A stretch of 64,000 nt of DNA, taken from the NCBI GenBank assembly GCA_009599575.1, contig VWND01000069.1:248001-312000 (forward strand). Reading direction: 5' to 3'. The position numbers and the translations under genes are program-made. Origin of the DNA: Blumeriella jaapii. Lineage: Eukaryota; Ascomycota; Leotiomycetes; Helotiales; Drepanopezizaceae. Shown piece by piece: positions 46,401 through 56,607 of this stretch. The notes under the pieces are model-generated. The model was not told where the DNA came from. It saw only the letters and a list, made by a program, of their open reading frames with translations, and did no database searches. The number at the start of each line of letters is the position of its first letter. Position 1 is the stretch's first letter.

Positions 46401-48530
46401 GAAGGCCGATGGGATGGGATCGGTTTCCTCGGTCAGGACTGTCTGTGCTAGGGACTGTATGTGTGTAAGGTATGTCCAGTACTTACTTTTCCACCGGGAT
46501 GGCCAGGGTCCAAACCGTTGCTCATCTGCCACCCTGCCTGCCTGCCTGCTCTTACCGATGCGGCGGGGGCTTGCGCACGCTTACCGTGTGTGTGCTCTGG
46601 ACGGAGGATGTATGTATGGATGGATGTATGGATGTATGTATGTACTGTACGGCTCAGCTCAGCTCTCGTGACGGACGATCGCTTTCGAGGCTTTGCCTGC
46701 TGCGCGTGCGAGCGGGCGTGGTCTCTGGCCTGGCCTGGCCTGGCTGCATGCAGGCTGTAGCGTTTTGTGCTTTGCTTCTTGACCTCATGCTGGACGAGAG
46801 GTGTGCAGTAGGGTACGGTCTGAATCGTACATTCGTCTACGGAGTGCTATACTGTACTATGTACTATACAGTATGTACATAGGTACATACATATAGTACT
46901 TGTACTGTATGTACAGCAGTACAGCACTGGTATGTACAGCACTGATATGTGTGATACATACGGTACAGTACAGTGCTATTTACGTACCGTCCTTCCTACA
47001 TCACCACTAGGGCACCGCCAAATTCAGGGACGGCCACCCTTGCCTGCTCTTTGACGTTGAAGCTCGCTTAGAACAGGACTGTACTGTACGTGCTGTGCGG
47101 TACCATCCATCCTGTACTGTATGTCAGAAGTGAGCGAGTGAGTGAGTGGACCGTTCCAGTGAGACGGGGAGCAGGCAAGATAGATTGACGTGCTACTATT
47201 CCGGGCGCTAGGTCCTGTGCTGGGCTGGGCTGGGCTGGGCTGGACGGTGCCGTACGGCTCCCAAGTGTTTGGTGAGAATGGTCAGACACCACACCACTGT
47301 ACCGTACCGGGACGGCGCTGCAACCCCGTCCTGGCGAAGGGACGACAGGCTCCGCGTCATCAAGCTCGAACGGATCTCCACAGGCCGCGGGTGTCGTGGC
47401 GGCAGTGGCCATCGCGGGACGTGGTGTAGGGAGTCCACGGTTGGAGAAAGTACGGTACTAGCGATCACAGCCTCCGCGTATTGTCGGTCGACACCGTAGT
47501 GTATATACTTTACAGACACAGACAGACACACACACATTTACACACACACACACACACAGCTGCAAGCTCCGCATTACCGGACTCCCGTCCCAGCCGTGCT
47601 CGGCCACGCCATCGTGGTTCGGGGTCCCAGCCCGCGCTAGGCGAGCGAAAAGTCAACAAAGGCCGCGGGCGTCCCCAGGGCGGCCACGACGTCCACGCCG
47701 TCCGCGACCCGAGTCGTGCGTCTCCGCCCGGGTGGAGACGGACATGCACACGATGCCCCTGGCCTGGGCCCCGGTCTGGAGGGCGTCCCCGCCGCGAGCG
47801 GACCTGGATTTCTTCTTCGACGATCCATGGACTTGCCCTCTCGGGACACGGTTGGAATGTGGAAAAGTGGATGGGGGGTGTGTCCTCTGTGTGTATGTGT
47901 ACTGTACTATACTGTATGTGTACTATACTGTATGTGTATGTATGTGTATGTGTATGTATGTATGTATGTACATCCTGTCCATCCTGGACCGAGGACCTAC
48001 GCCCTGTCAGCGCAACTCAGCTCTGCCAGCGCGCTGCCCGTTTCCGTGTCCCGCCGCAGATGAGATGCGCCGCGCCAGGATGCCCTCACAGACCGACGAA
48101 GGTGAGTGAGTGAGTGAGTGAGTGGAGTTCCGGCGCGCCTCGTCTGAGTCTGAGCCTGCGCCGCTCCTGACGATGCGTGTGTGTGTGTGATACGACCGAC
48201 CACCCTTTTTTTTTCCTTTTTCCCTTTTCCCTTTCTCTCCACCATCCCCTGCGTCTGACCGCTTCTCCATCCACGCCGCGAGACACGCCCCCAGCACCAC
48301 ACCACGATGTACAGTACCGCACTGTACCGCACTGTACCATACACAGCACTGTATCCTGCGTGATGAAGTCTCTCACTGACACAAGCCGCTGGATCGCCCC
48401 ACGCCCGGGGGCCGTCGCTTACTCCGATCTAAAGTTTCCCTCACAAACCAAACAAAACAAAACTAAGATCCCCTACCCGAAGACTGTACAGTACTGTATG
48501 TGTACACATACACACACACACATACAGTCC
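40500..48530. repeat. Second gene-poor block dense in GTAC-type palindromes and simple repeats
   Basis: GTAC-type runs occur at about 40508-40610, 41345-41440, 41515-41560, 41915-41970, 42105-42130, 42655-42740, 43745-43795, 44570-44640, 45575-45860, 46175-46235, 46600-46655, 46845-47000, 47080-47130, 47890-47990, 48305-48355 and 48482-48530. Simple repeats include ACTGG (41940-41967), TTGCT/TGCTC (43264-43350), GA (44961-44998), GCTC (45268-45292), GGGCT (47220-47242), CA (47520-47562) and TG/TATG runs. Except for the small secreted protein gene, no coding gene is supported in these 8 kb. Confidence 0.75.
44076..44393 (+). CDS. Small secreted cysteine-rich protein (effector-like)
   Basis: An intronless frame of 105 residues inside a locally AT-richer patch. 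A signal peptide is evident: MHFSIIFSVITIAFISSNVI with probable cleavage before TPTSD at about residue 22. The mature part has eight cysteines (33, 42, 51, 58, 79, 88, 94, 95) in the order C-X8-C-X8-C-X6-C-X20-C-X8-C-X5-CC, suggesting four disulfides, and an N-glycosylation site at NGT (39-41). No family is recognised; such proteins are commonly secreted effectors or antimicrobial proteins. It is the only credible gene in about 9 kb of repeat-rich DNA. The C-terminal PPDNKIRETS could be altered by an intron I did not detect. Function unknown. Confidence 0.6.
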   Translation: MHFSIIFSVITIAFISSNVIGTPTSDTEPTPGCEFVHRNGTCNAKFIYKLCFLYDLHCPKPDWVPVEDTPSQNLNIDACENKAVGESCAQTTSCCPPDNKIRETS

Positions 48531-49065
48531 CTCCCCGACCTTTCACTACGCAGCCAGCCGCAGAGAATAGCGTTTGCCCTTGAACCGGACCGTCTGGTGC
48601 TTGCAGCTCAGGGGCTCGGCCTCGACGTTTTCCTTGGACCGCTCACAAAGCCATCCCCTCGCTCCCCTCGCTCCCCTCCCTCCCCTCCCCTCCCTCCCAT
48701 GCTGCGACCGGTCCCAGAAAGAAGCTCAGACCCCGACGGCGTACGAATGAAAGTCTCCTTCGGAGGAACCCTGGCGCGCGCGGGATCCATCGTCAGCAGC
48801 CAGATGAGATGACACAGACGACATACCGGAACTCTAAGTCACTTGCAAGGGACCATCCATATTTGTACTTTCCGATGTCTAGCCTTCTTTGAGCAGAGAA
48901 GCCTCTTTGCATCCTCGTGAGATCGCCCATTTGCCCCTTTCCCGGAGACCATGAAGGCCGTCGTCGCCAGCCGGTCCCGTGGACCTTATATTGCTTCCTT
49001 CGCGCCTCTTCCCCCCCTCCATCCCGCTCGACGCTTGCTGAAACTGCCCCCCCCCCCTCCCCATC
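48531..49065. other. Promoter region, no supported gene
   Basis: Contains CCCCTCG/CCCTCC runs (about 48655-48700) and a C tract (49045-49055) before the next gene. Confidence 0.4.
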
Positions 49066-49631
49066 ATGATGAGCCCGGGCTACGGAAGACACTCGCTGGC
49101 CTGCGGCCCCGTCGACATGTTGCTCGACGATGTCGCTCTGCAGATGGCTTCGTTGCTTCCCGCCCGCTACGCCCGCGGCGCGACGGGCCCGACGGCGGGG
49201 GCGCCGATGCGAGTCACCAAACCCAACAGTGCCAGCAACAGCCCGAGGAAGGCGGCCGCGCTGGGGAGGCGGCGAACCGTGATGGTCGACGAGGCATATC
49301 GAAGGAGGCTGGCCATGATGGAGCAACCGAGTGCTCTGGCGCGCGGAGCAGGTCTGGCCAACGAACAACGCTCGAGACCGCTGAGCTGGCACCCGGCATC
49401 TCACCTCCCTCCTCAGCAACGATACCCACCGGCCTATGCTGTCGCGAGCAGCGATTACCACCCGCTGCCCCCGTGGGACCCGGCGGCCTACTCGGGCCAG
49501 CCGTCTCCCGAAACGACGTTCTCTCCCATCGCCGTGCCATACCACGGCTACGAAGCACCGCAATACCTGTACGCCCAGACGCCGTTTGCCCATGCGGCGA
49601 GCTCGGGGGGCTCCTTCAATCCAGCCCACCG

Positions 49632-49682
<51 letters not shown>

Positions 49683-50226
49683 GCCACAGTATCACGGGCA
49701 GTTTCAGGGCCACACGGCTTCGCACACGACAGAGGATCCCACCCTGTACTCTCACCTCGACTGGAACGACTTTGCGCCCCCCGAGTTCGGGAACCCCTCG
49801 ACCACTCCCCCCACGCCCGAGAATGCTCTACCGGCACAACACCCCGAGCCGACCCTCTCGGCGACGGAGGAGATTCTCTACCATCCTCTCTCCCTGTCGG
49901 AGCCCGAGTCGGAGGGCGAGGAACTCATCGGCATGGGCTTGTACGACGCCCCCGAGGTCACGAAAACGTGTGCATCCGATCCCGGCTTCGACTACTACCG
50001 GGACCTGCTCATGTCGGGCTTCCTCGGTGACGGCGCGCGGAAGGTGGCCCCTCCTACTGGCAAGGGGTTGAAGCTCGAGGAGTCTTACATTCCTCCGCCG
50101 AGTGATGACGAAGAGGACGATGATCAGGATGGCGAAGGAGAAGACGAGGAAGAGGTCCCCTCACCGGCTCAGCCCAGTCAAGCGCATGTGGCGGTGCCAT
50201 CCGGCTATGCTGGCTCGTGGTTCTAG
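49066..50226 (+). CDS. Conserved uncharacterised ascomycete protein with polyQ and acidic tail
   Basis: A single-exon frame of 386 residues. The N-terminal part contains a basic segment KAAALGRRRTVMVDEAYRRR. A poly-Gln/His tract made by CAA repeats lies at about residues 189-207. The conserved end reads LIGMGLYDAPEV, then LMSGFLGD, GKGLKLEESYIPPPSDDEED and an acidic run. I recognise this C-terminal signature as belonging to a conserved but unnamed fungal family; no catalytic motif is present. The middle is Pro/Ser/Tyr-rich and probably disordered, as in transcription cofactors. The start could also be the second Met. Confidence 0.7.
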
Positions 50227-50657
50227 GGAGACGGTATGGCATGGCGATGGCGATGGATGCTGCTTTGGGTCTGTTTGGTGTGATTTAGCGCGGCGTTTGG
50301 AGAAGGGAGACATTTATTCCCCATCGAGATATCACAGGATCCGCCACCGAGCGTTCGTAGCGATGTGTATAGTACATCATCATGAGAATTCCAACACATT
50401 CCACCAGACCTGCTCCATGGCCCGAGATAGTAGTGATTGCTGGCACGCCTCTCCGAATGCGAGGCGCTACGTACATTCCACCCCAAGGGATCCATCGTTT
50501 AGACGATCTCGCTTAGCCTAGCTCCCGCAGAGCCCCCAAGCTTGGCATCAGATATGTCAACTCCACCTCCCCACGAGACATCGACGCAGAGCTTCCCTCT
50601 TCTTCCCTCTTCCCTCTCCCCTCCCCTCGCTCGGCCGTCTCCTCTGCATCGTCCCGG

Positions 50658-51693
50658 ATGGTTCAGTACGTGGTCACGCCTTGGCGCCACGCGCGCGAGC
50701 TCCTCGCCGTCCGTGAGAATTTCTACGCCCGCCCAGGCCGGGCCCTCAACGACGCGGAGCGACGGCACGCCGTCGCGAGAGTCTCGGTGTGGATGCAGAG
50801 GGGCAACTGCCCGCACCTGGTCGAGAGCACGGCTCTCCTGACGGCGGCGGTGCTGAACGACGTGAAGGAGAACGTGACGTACTGCGTTCGGGCGGCGTAC
50901 GCGGCGGCGTTCTGTAGGTGAGTGAGTTGCTTGTGGTGTTCTGGCGTGGAGCGTGTGAAAGCGGCGGCGACGTACGCATGAGCGGCCGTTGCACGTGCGG
51001 CCCATCTTCCCCAGGCTCCCTTTAAGTCTACTCGACACTAACACGCACAGGTTCGTGACGGGTCTGCTGGACAGCCACCAAGACAAGCGCCGCAAGCTAA
51101 GCATGTACTCTATCGCCAAAACCATCGGTCTCCCCGCAACGTACGTCGAGCTCCGACACCAAGCCACGCACGAAGAGCTTCCCTCGCTCTCCAAGCTCCG
51201 CGTCGCGACGCAGAAAGCCCTCGGCTGGATCTGGGACTACTACTGGACCACCCTCCCCGCCGGGCCCAGCCCGCAAGACGAATGCAACGTCTTCGTGCAG
51301 AGGCTGTTTGACGCGCGAGACACGCCTTTCTACGCCGAACTCGACCGGCATGTGGGTGACTGGACCTCGGAGCAGCTGCTGGAGGCGCTGTGGGCGATGG
51401 ATACCGGCGGCGCCCCGCCCTTCTCGGGGGGCTTGGCCGATTCCTGGGAGTTGCGCATGCAGAACCGGATTCTGAGAGAGGGGACCCTGGGCGGTGACCC
51501 GGCGCGCGAGGATGCTCAACCTGTGAGCAGCGTTGAGGCGATTAGAGCCGAGATGGAGATGATGAATGAGGCACTGGATGCGGAGGATCTGCAGATATCG
51601 GGGCGTGGTGTTGCGGATGGTGATGGTGATGGGGCTCCAGGTTGGGCTTTGTGGGAGGGCCCTTGGGTGCCGAAGCCGATTGGGACGGTTTGA
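50658..51693 (+). CDS. LAS1: Pre-rRNA processing endoribonuclease LAS1
   Basis: Exons 50658-50917 and 51051-51693 give 300 residues, with a 133-nt intron. The HEPN domain opens [20 protein letters not shown] and continues [34 protein letters not shown] and [20 protein letters not shown]. The HEPN catalytic motif is present as R122-H-Q-A-T-H127 in [20 protein letters not shown]. Las1 cuts pre-rRNA in ITS2 as part of the Las1-Grc3 complex in the nucleolus. The C-terminal [18 protein letters not shown] matches the conserved tail that contacts Grc3. The protein is on the short side because the linker after the HEPN domain is brief. Confidence 0.94.
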
Positions 51694-53589
51694 GCCATTG
51701 TCGTACAGCCCTGGTAGGGGCTCTCGTCTGACACAGGTTGGCTGAGCATCGTCGATCGTTCGTGAAGCTGCGCCTTTGAGTGCCCGCGAATGACGGGAAC
51801 TCGCACCACCCCCGGTTCTGCCGCCCTGCCCCGAGCTGTTTCTCGCATCCTGGGAGGCCTATCCCCAAGACGGTGGTGGACGAATTCCGAGTTAGCTAGG
51901 CTCAGAATCGATTGCCAGGCACCGACCGTACGGCCTTGGCCTCGCACCGACAACCCGCATCGGGCTCCCAATGCCATTGCACCTCGTCCTTATACCGTAG
52001 AAGTGTTGATCCGACGATCCGTCCCTCCCGGCATCGCTCCGCCAACGGCGTGCCCTTCTTCGGATGCCTCTGCAAATCCTGGCGAACAAGCACAACAAGG
52101 ACCGTCCTCCTGCTGCTGCCTTGCGCCGTGCATTTCGACTCCGGCTGTAGAGGGAGGGCGCGCGGGCCTTTGCCTCCCGACTCGGATCGTCGACGCTGGA
52201 GATCAGTACCTATACGGTAAGTAGTAGTAGGTAGGTAGTAGCATCGAGCGTCTTACAGTACTGTACTGTACCTACTGTTTTGTACTGTACTTACTGTACT
52301 TACTGTGCGTACAGTAGATTCGGTTCCACGTGTAGCCAGACCGAGACTGTACTATACGTATGCTGCTTCGTCGTACGCGTCTATCGAAGAAAGTTGCATG
52401 TTCTTGCACGACACTTTGTCTGCGGTTCTCATACACTCTCTCTCTCGCTTTCGCTCTCTCGCTCTCTCTCTCTCGCTCTCTCGCTCTCTCGCTCTCTCTC
52501 TCTCGCTCTTCCAAAAGGCTCTCTTTCTCTCCCCACACGGAACTGTGCGATTCGCACACGCCCTTGTGGCCCACGCGCCGACTCCCGGATCAGCAGTGTA
52601 CGCCCATCCTTCACATGCCTCTGCGCACACGTGTGAAATGCGAAATGCAACAAAGGCTCCCGGCACGGGGGTGTTGGGGATGTCTAGCTTGTTGCTTGGA
52701 CTCGGGCTCGGGGAGGGAGGGACGTGACGTGACGTGGGAATCCTCGCTTCGCGTTGTGGCGCTGTGTTGACGTGAGATAGGGGGGGGAGATGGATGGATG
52801 GATGGATGGATCATGGGCGTGGAGAGAGATAGATAGTTAGGTAGACATGTGTGCAGAATACCGAGGACGGCCCACGCTCCTACTGTACTGTGCAGTGTTC
52901 CCATGGCCCGTAGGTAGGTAGGTAGGTAGGTAGACAGATTGGGGGGGGTCTTCACGTGGCTTCGACGCTAGATGGCTACCTATCATGGCTCGCTGGATCC
53001 CCTCCCCTTTCGAATCAACAGCAGGGAGGTACAGTACAGTACTGTAGGTACCTTATGTACTGTATGTACATACAGTATATATATAAATATATATACCATC
53101 CCTTTCACAACAAAACAAAGCCTAGCTTCCTTCCTCCACCACCAGCCCCCCCCCCCCCCGAACCTACAGTAGGGAGCCGATCCACGCCGTGCTAGCTCGC
53201 GCTCGAGTGGTTGTCCTGAATGCGTGCCATCTGCATTAGTCCGAGGCCGCTGGGCGAAAAGGATGGGATGGATATGTAGATGGGGGTTTCGTGCCGCCGT
53301 GACGACGATGCACTTTTCGCGCCATCCGTGACGGGGACGGCTTTCGAGGGCTGCCGAAGGAATGGGCTCGGAAGAGTACTGCGCTCTTGACGGCGGCTAT
53401 TCGGTCTGCGTGCTTTGCTGTGTACGGTAGGTACATAAGGTACGGTATATCTATCGACGTCTCGGGGGAGGTTACCTACCTAGGTAGGTACCTACCCAAC
53501 GAGCTTGTGGCGGGGTAACACCCGTAGCTGGTCGATGGTCGACATGTGTACAGTACTGTGCGGTGCGGTGCGGTGCGGTGCGGTGCGGA
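51694..53589. repeat. Repeat-rich gap with GTAC-type runs and CT microsatellite
   Basis: A TCTCGC/CTCT microsatellite lies at about 52436-52510. GTAC-type runs lie at 52255-52320, 53025-53085 and 53415-53460. GGTA and GATG runs appear at 52785-52810 and 52912-52935, and a GTGCG run at 53560-53590. A palindromic CCTACCTAGGTAGG element lies near 53472-53490. No gene is supported. Confidence 0.65.
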
Positions 53590-53591
53590 AC

Positions 53592-54225
53592 AGGACGATG
53601 ATGTTGATGATGATCATGGTGATTTGGCTTAACGTCAGGAGGGGCAAAGCCACCTCAGCCTCCCGGGGGGCGTAGGACAAGCGAAGCTGGGGGTTTTTAT
53701 GTACAAAAGGGATTTTTATGTACAAAAATCAACCCTCGAGAACGCAGTTACTGTATGTACTGTATGTGTATATAAAAGAAATGTTTGGCCAATAGGCCCG
53801 CTGTTTGAGCCTTTGCCCTACTGTACTACGGGCGGGATGGGTTCTCCATGGTGTTTGTGAAGTGGCCTTTGATGGTTTTTACAAAGGATATACGTATTAA
53901 AAAAAAGGTGAAAACTACGGTTGGGGAATGATGATGATGATGATTTTATTTAACGTCTGGAAGGGGCAGTGAAACTGCGCAATCTTAAGCTTTTCGCAGG
54001 GCATTGGAAACGTGCTAAGCTAGGGATTTTTATATACAAAAGACTTTCGAGAAAGCAGTTACTGTATATGTATATAAAAAAGATGTGTAACAAATGGTCC
54101 GCTATTTGAGCCCTTTTCCTATAAGCGGGATGGTTCTCCATGGTGTAGTGAAGTGGCCTTTGATGGTTCCAAAGGTTACAAGGTAAATACGTATTAAGAG
54201 TCAAAACCACGATTGGGGAAAAGCT
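53592..54225. repeat. Diverged tandem duplication of an AT-rich element of about 300-340 bp
   Basis: Copy A (about 53592-53930) and copy B (about 53931-54225) share ordered blocks: a GATGAT run, TTAACGTC, GGATTTTTAT, GCAGTTACTGTAT, TGTATATAAAA, GTTTGAGCC (ATTTGAGCC in B), GGTTCTCCATGGTGT, GTGAAGTGGCCTTTGATGGT, TACGTATTAA and GGTTGGGGAA (GATTGGGGAA in B). The copies differ by many substitutions and indels, so the duplication is old. Neither copy encodes a convincing protein, and no terminal inverted repeats are obvious. Confidence 0.75.
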
Positions 54226-54354
54226 CTTGTAATACTCATATACCGGGTCTCTGATCCCGCGGTGTTTTAGCTTTCTTATCATCTTTGAAAGCACTTTCAG
54301 TGCCGAACAAGACGAACCATCGGCAGCGAGAACAGCTGCCATCCAGGGCCACAT
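54226..54354 (-). pseudogene. Short coding-like fragment next to the tandem element
   Basis: On the minus strand a frame beginning MWPWMAAVLAADGSS and continuing ALKVLSKMIRKLKHRGIRDP then VYEYYKSF looks protein-like. It is closed upstream by a stop and runs downstream into repeat copy B, where the composition changes. It may be the remains of a larger gene, for example of the ankyrin or NLR-tail type, but I cannot assign it. Confidence 0.25.
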
Positions 54355-54655
54355 GCCGGCATCACCGAGTCAAAACACGCGTCGAGATATCGTCGTCGTA
54401 TGGCGGAGAGCGATGGTCACGGTAAGTACCGAGCGCGGTCTTGGACGCCCGCAGGCGCCATATACGAGGGCAGAAAGTTAAGTTGAGGCTGGTGCTGCCG
54501 GCCGAGTCGCTTTTATACTTCGACTCCTCACCAGCGTCGACATCATCGCGAGCCGGGAACGCCACGCGCTGTATCGTGGAGCCTCGCAGACTCTCGCCCG
54601 CACACTTCCGCCGTCCATCCCCTCGACTCTCTTCCCTGCGACGCGCTCCTCCGCC

Positions 54656-55396
54656 ATGTCCTGTAAGCCCCAGGTCCCCCTCGCCCCCTCGGCACGAGCG
54701 CAGTTCTAACCAGGCGTCTCGGCCCCCCCAGTCCTCACGACGACGACCGAAGTGCGCACGACGAGCGCCCTCGCGCCTCACCTGACGAAAGCGGACGCGC
54801 TGGCCCTCCTCCACAGCGACGCGGCGATGTTCGAGCTGAACGCGTCGCCCGTGAGCTACACGCTGCCGGCCGCGAGCGCGAGCAGCTTCTACGCGGGCGT
54901 GCCGGCGGCGCACCAGCCGGCGACGGCGAGCGCGGGCGCGCTGCCTGTCTACGCCGTGACGGAGCACGCGGCGCCCGAGGGCGAGGGCAACGTGTGGCAG
55001 AAGACCAGCTGGTTCAAGCGGTTCGTGCCGCACGAGCTGTCGTACCAGACGGGCGTGCAGCACACGCCGGACGGCCTGGTGTGCATCACGCAGGCGCCCA
55101 TGGGCGTCATGAGCGTCACGACCTGGGTCGCGCGCGAGGAGGAGGCGGCGTCGGGCCGGGTTTGCGTCGTCGACATGACGGGCAAGGTCACCAGCAACCG
55201 CATGCTGATGGGCTTCATCAAGGCCGGCTTGCAGACGGGTTACGAGCGCTTGGCGAGGGACTTTGTGAAGGCCTTGGAGAATCGATACGCTGCTGCCAGG
55301 GCCGAGCGCGACGGGCAGGGAGAGCACGGCGGCGACGCCGCTGCGGGGGACGGGGGGGCCGAGGAGCCGAAGAAGCAGCCCGCGAGCGTCGCGTGA
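54656..55396 (+). CDS. DUF7053 family protein
   Basis: Exons 54656-54662 and 54732-55396 give 223 residues. The first exon is only seven bases (ATG TCC T), joined across a 69-nt intron to give MSFLTTTTEVRTT. The DUF7053 layout is seen: HLTKADALALLHSDAAMFEL near the start, then YAVTEHA, WFKRFVPHELSYQTGVQHT, TPDGLVCITQAPMGVMSVTT and the closing amphipathic YERLARDFVKALENR. DUF7053 proteins are START-like fungal proteins of unknown role. The C-terminal Glu/Gly/Ala tail is low-complexity. The tiny exon is inferred from phase and a GTAAGC donor. Confidence 0.82.
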
Positions 55397-56539
55397 GCTT
55401 CTGGAGATGCTGCGTTGTGTGGGGTATTGTGGTGTTTTTCAGTACCGTGTTTACGTTCGGGTTTCTCAACAGAGCTCGGCTGGGATTTGTCCCCCATCGC
55501 CGTGGTTGGTTGGATACACGCAGATCAGGGAGGAGGAGTCAAGCTACACCCGCAGGTATGGTACCGTATAGAATCGTATAGTATAGTATGTACCGTATGT
55601 ACCTCATGTACCGTATGTACCGTACCTACCTAGGTATGTACCTGTAGAGAAAAACTCGCCTTGCCCACGCACAGCGAGCGGGTGGTGACGAAAACGAGAA
55701 ACCGGCATCGCCTGTGCTGATATCAACCAACACGGGATTCTCCCTTCCAGTAGAAAGGGTAGAAAGGGTACCTACCTACCTGTACCGTCTCTTTTCTTTC
55801 CGCCTCCCCCCCCCCTCTGGTCGAGATCCTAGGATACTTGCACTTGCACCTTACTTGCACTTGTACTTGCACCTTGCTTGCACTTGCACCTTTCACTTGT
55901 ACAGTACCTTTCTCTGTTATACTTACCTAGGTACTTACTTATAGGTACATACTGTAATGTACCTGTCTGTGGTCCATGGACCCTGCGCTTGGCTTGCTGT
56001 GTGCCACCACCTCGGTCTCCTCTCCTCGGTCTCCTCTCCTCGGTCTCCTCTCCTCTCCTCTCCTCTCCTCTCCTCTCCTCTCCATCTAACCTAACCTCCC
56101 CCCCCTCCCCCCCTCCCACCGAACCACAGCCAGGCCAGACTCCCTCGAAGCCGTATTCCCAAGCAGCGAGCTAGATCCTGCAGGCGACTGCTTTGCGTGG
56201 TATCTGCCATCTGCCATCTGCCATCTGCAATCTGCCATCTGCCATCTGCCATCTTCAACAAGCTCCCTTCGAAACACAAAACAGCAACAAAAAAAAGTCT
56301 TGACCATTTCACTATTTCAAGCACAGGTAGCAGAAACACTAAGAAACGAGGAGAGAACTCTCCGCGCGTGTCGAGAAGGCGAGGCCTGCGATGTGCAATG
56401 GATGGATGGGTCACTCACGTGCGATGGCCGGTGTTAGGAATAGTCACTTTACATACTGTACTGTAGGTACCACGGGCCCGTTTCCACCTCGCTTATCTCA
56501 CAGCCGAGGAAGGTCCCAATCAAAACAAACCACTCCTTT

Positions 56540-56575
<36 letters not shown>

Positions 56576-56607
56576 ACGCACACATCCAGCTGCGTTAAAA
56601 CGTCAAC
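55397..56607. repeat. Gap with GTAC-type runs, heptamer repeats and a 35-base C tract
   Basis: GTAC-type runs are at 55560-55645 and about 55900-55965. CTTGCA units recur at 55845-55905, CTCTC runs at 56020-56085, and CCATCTG heptamers at 56203-56252. A homopolymer of 35 C lies at 56541-56575, just beyond the stop of the DUF2235 gene. No gene is supported. Confidence 0.65.

Noticed and set aside
40500..48530. CRISPR array or tRNA/rRNA genes in the repeat block
   Set aside because: Repeats have no fixed spacer structure, and I found no tRNA T-loop/anticodon arrangement or rRNA signature.
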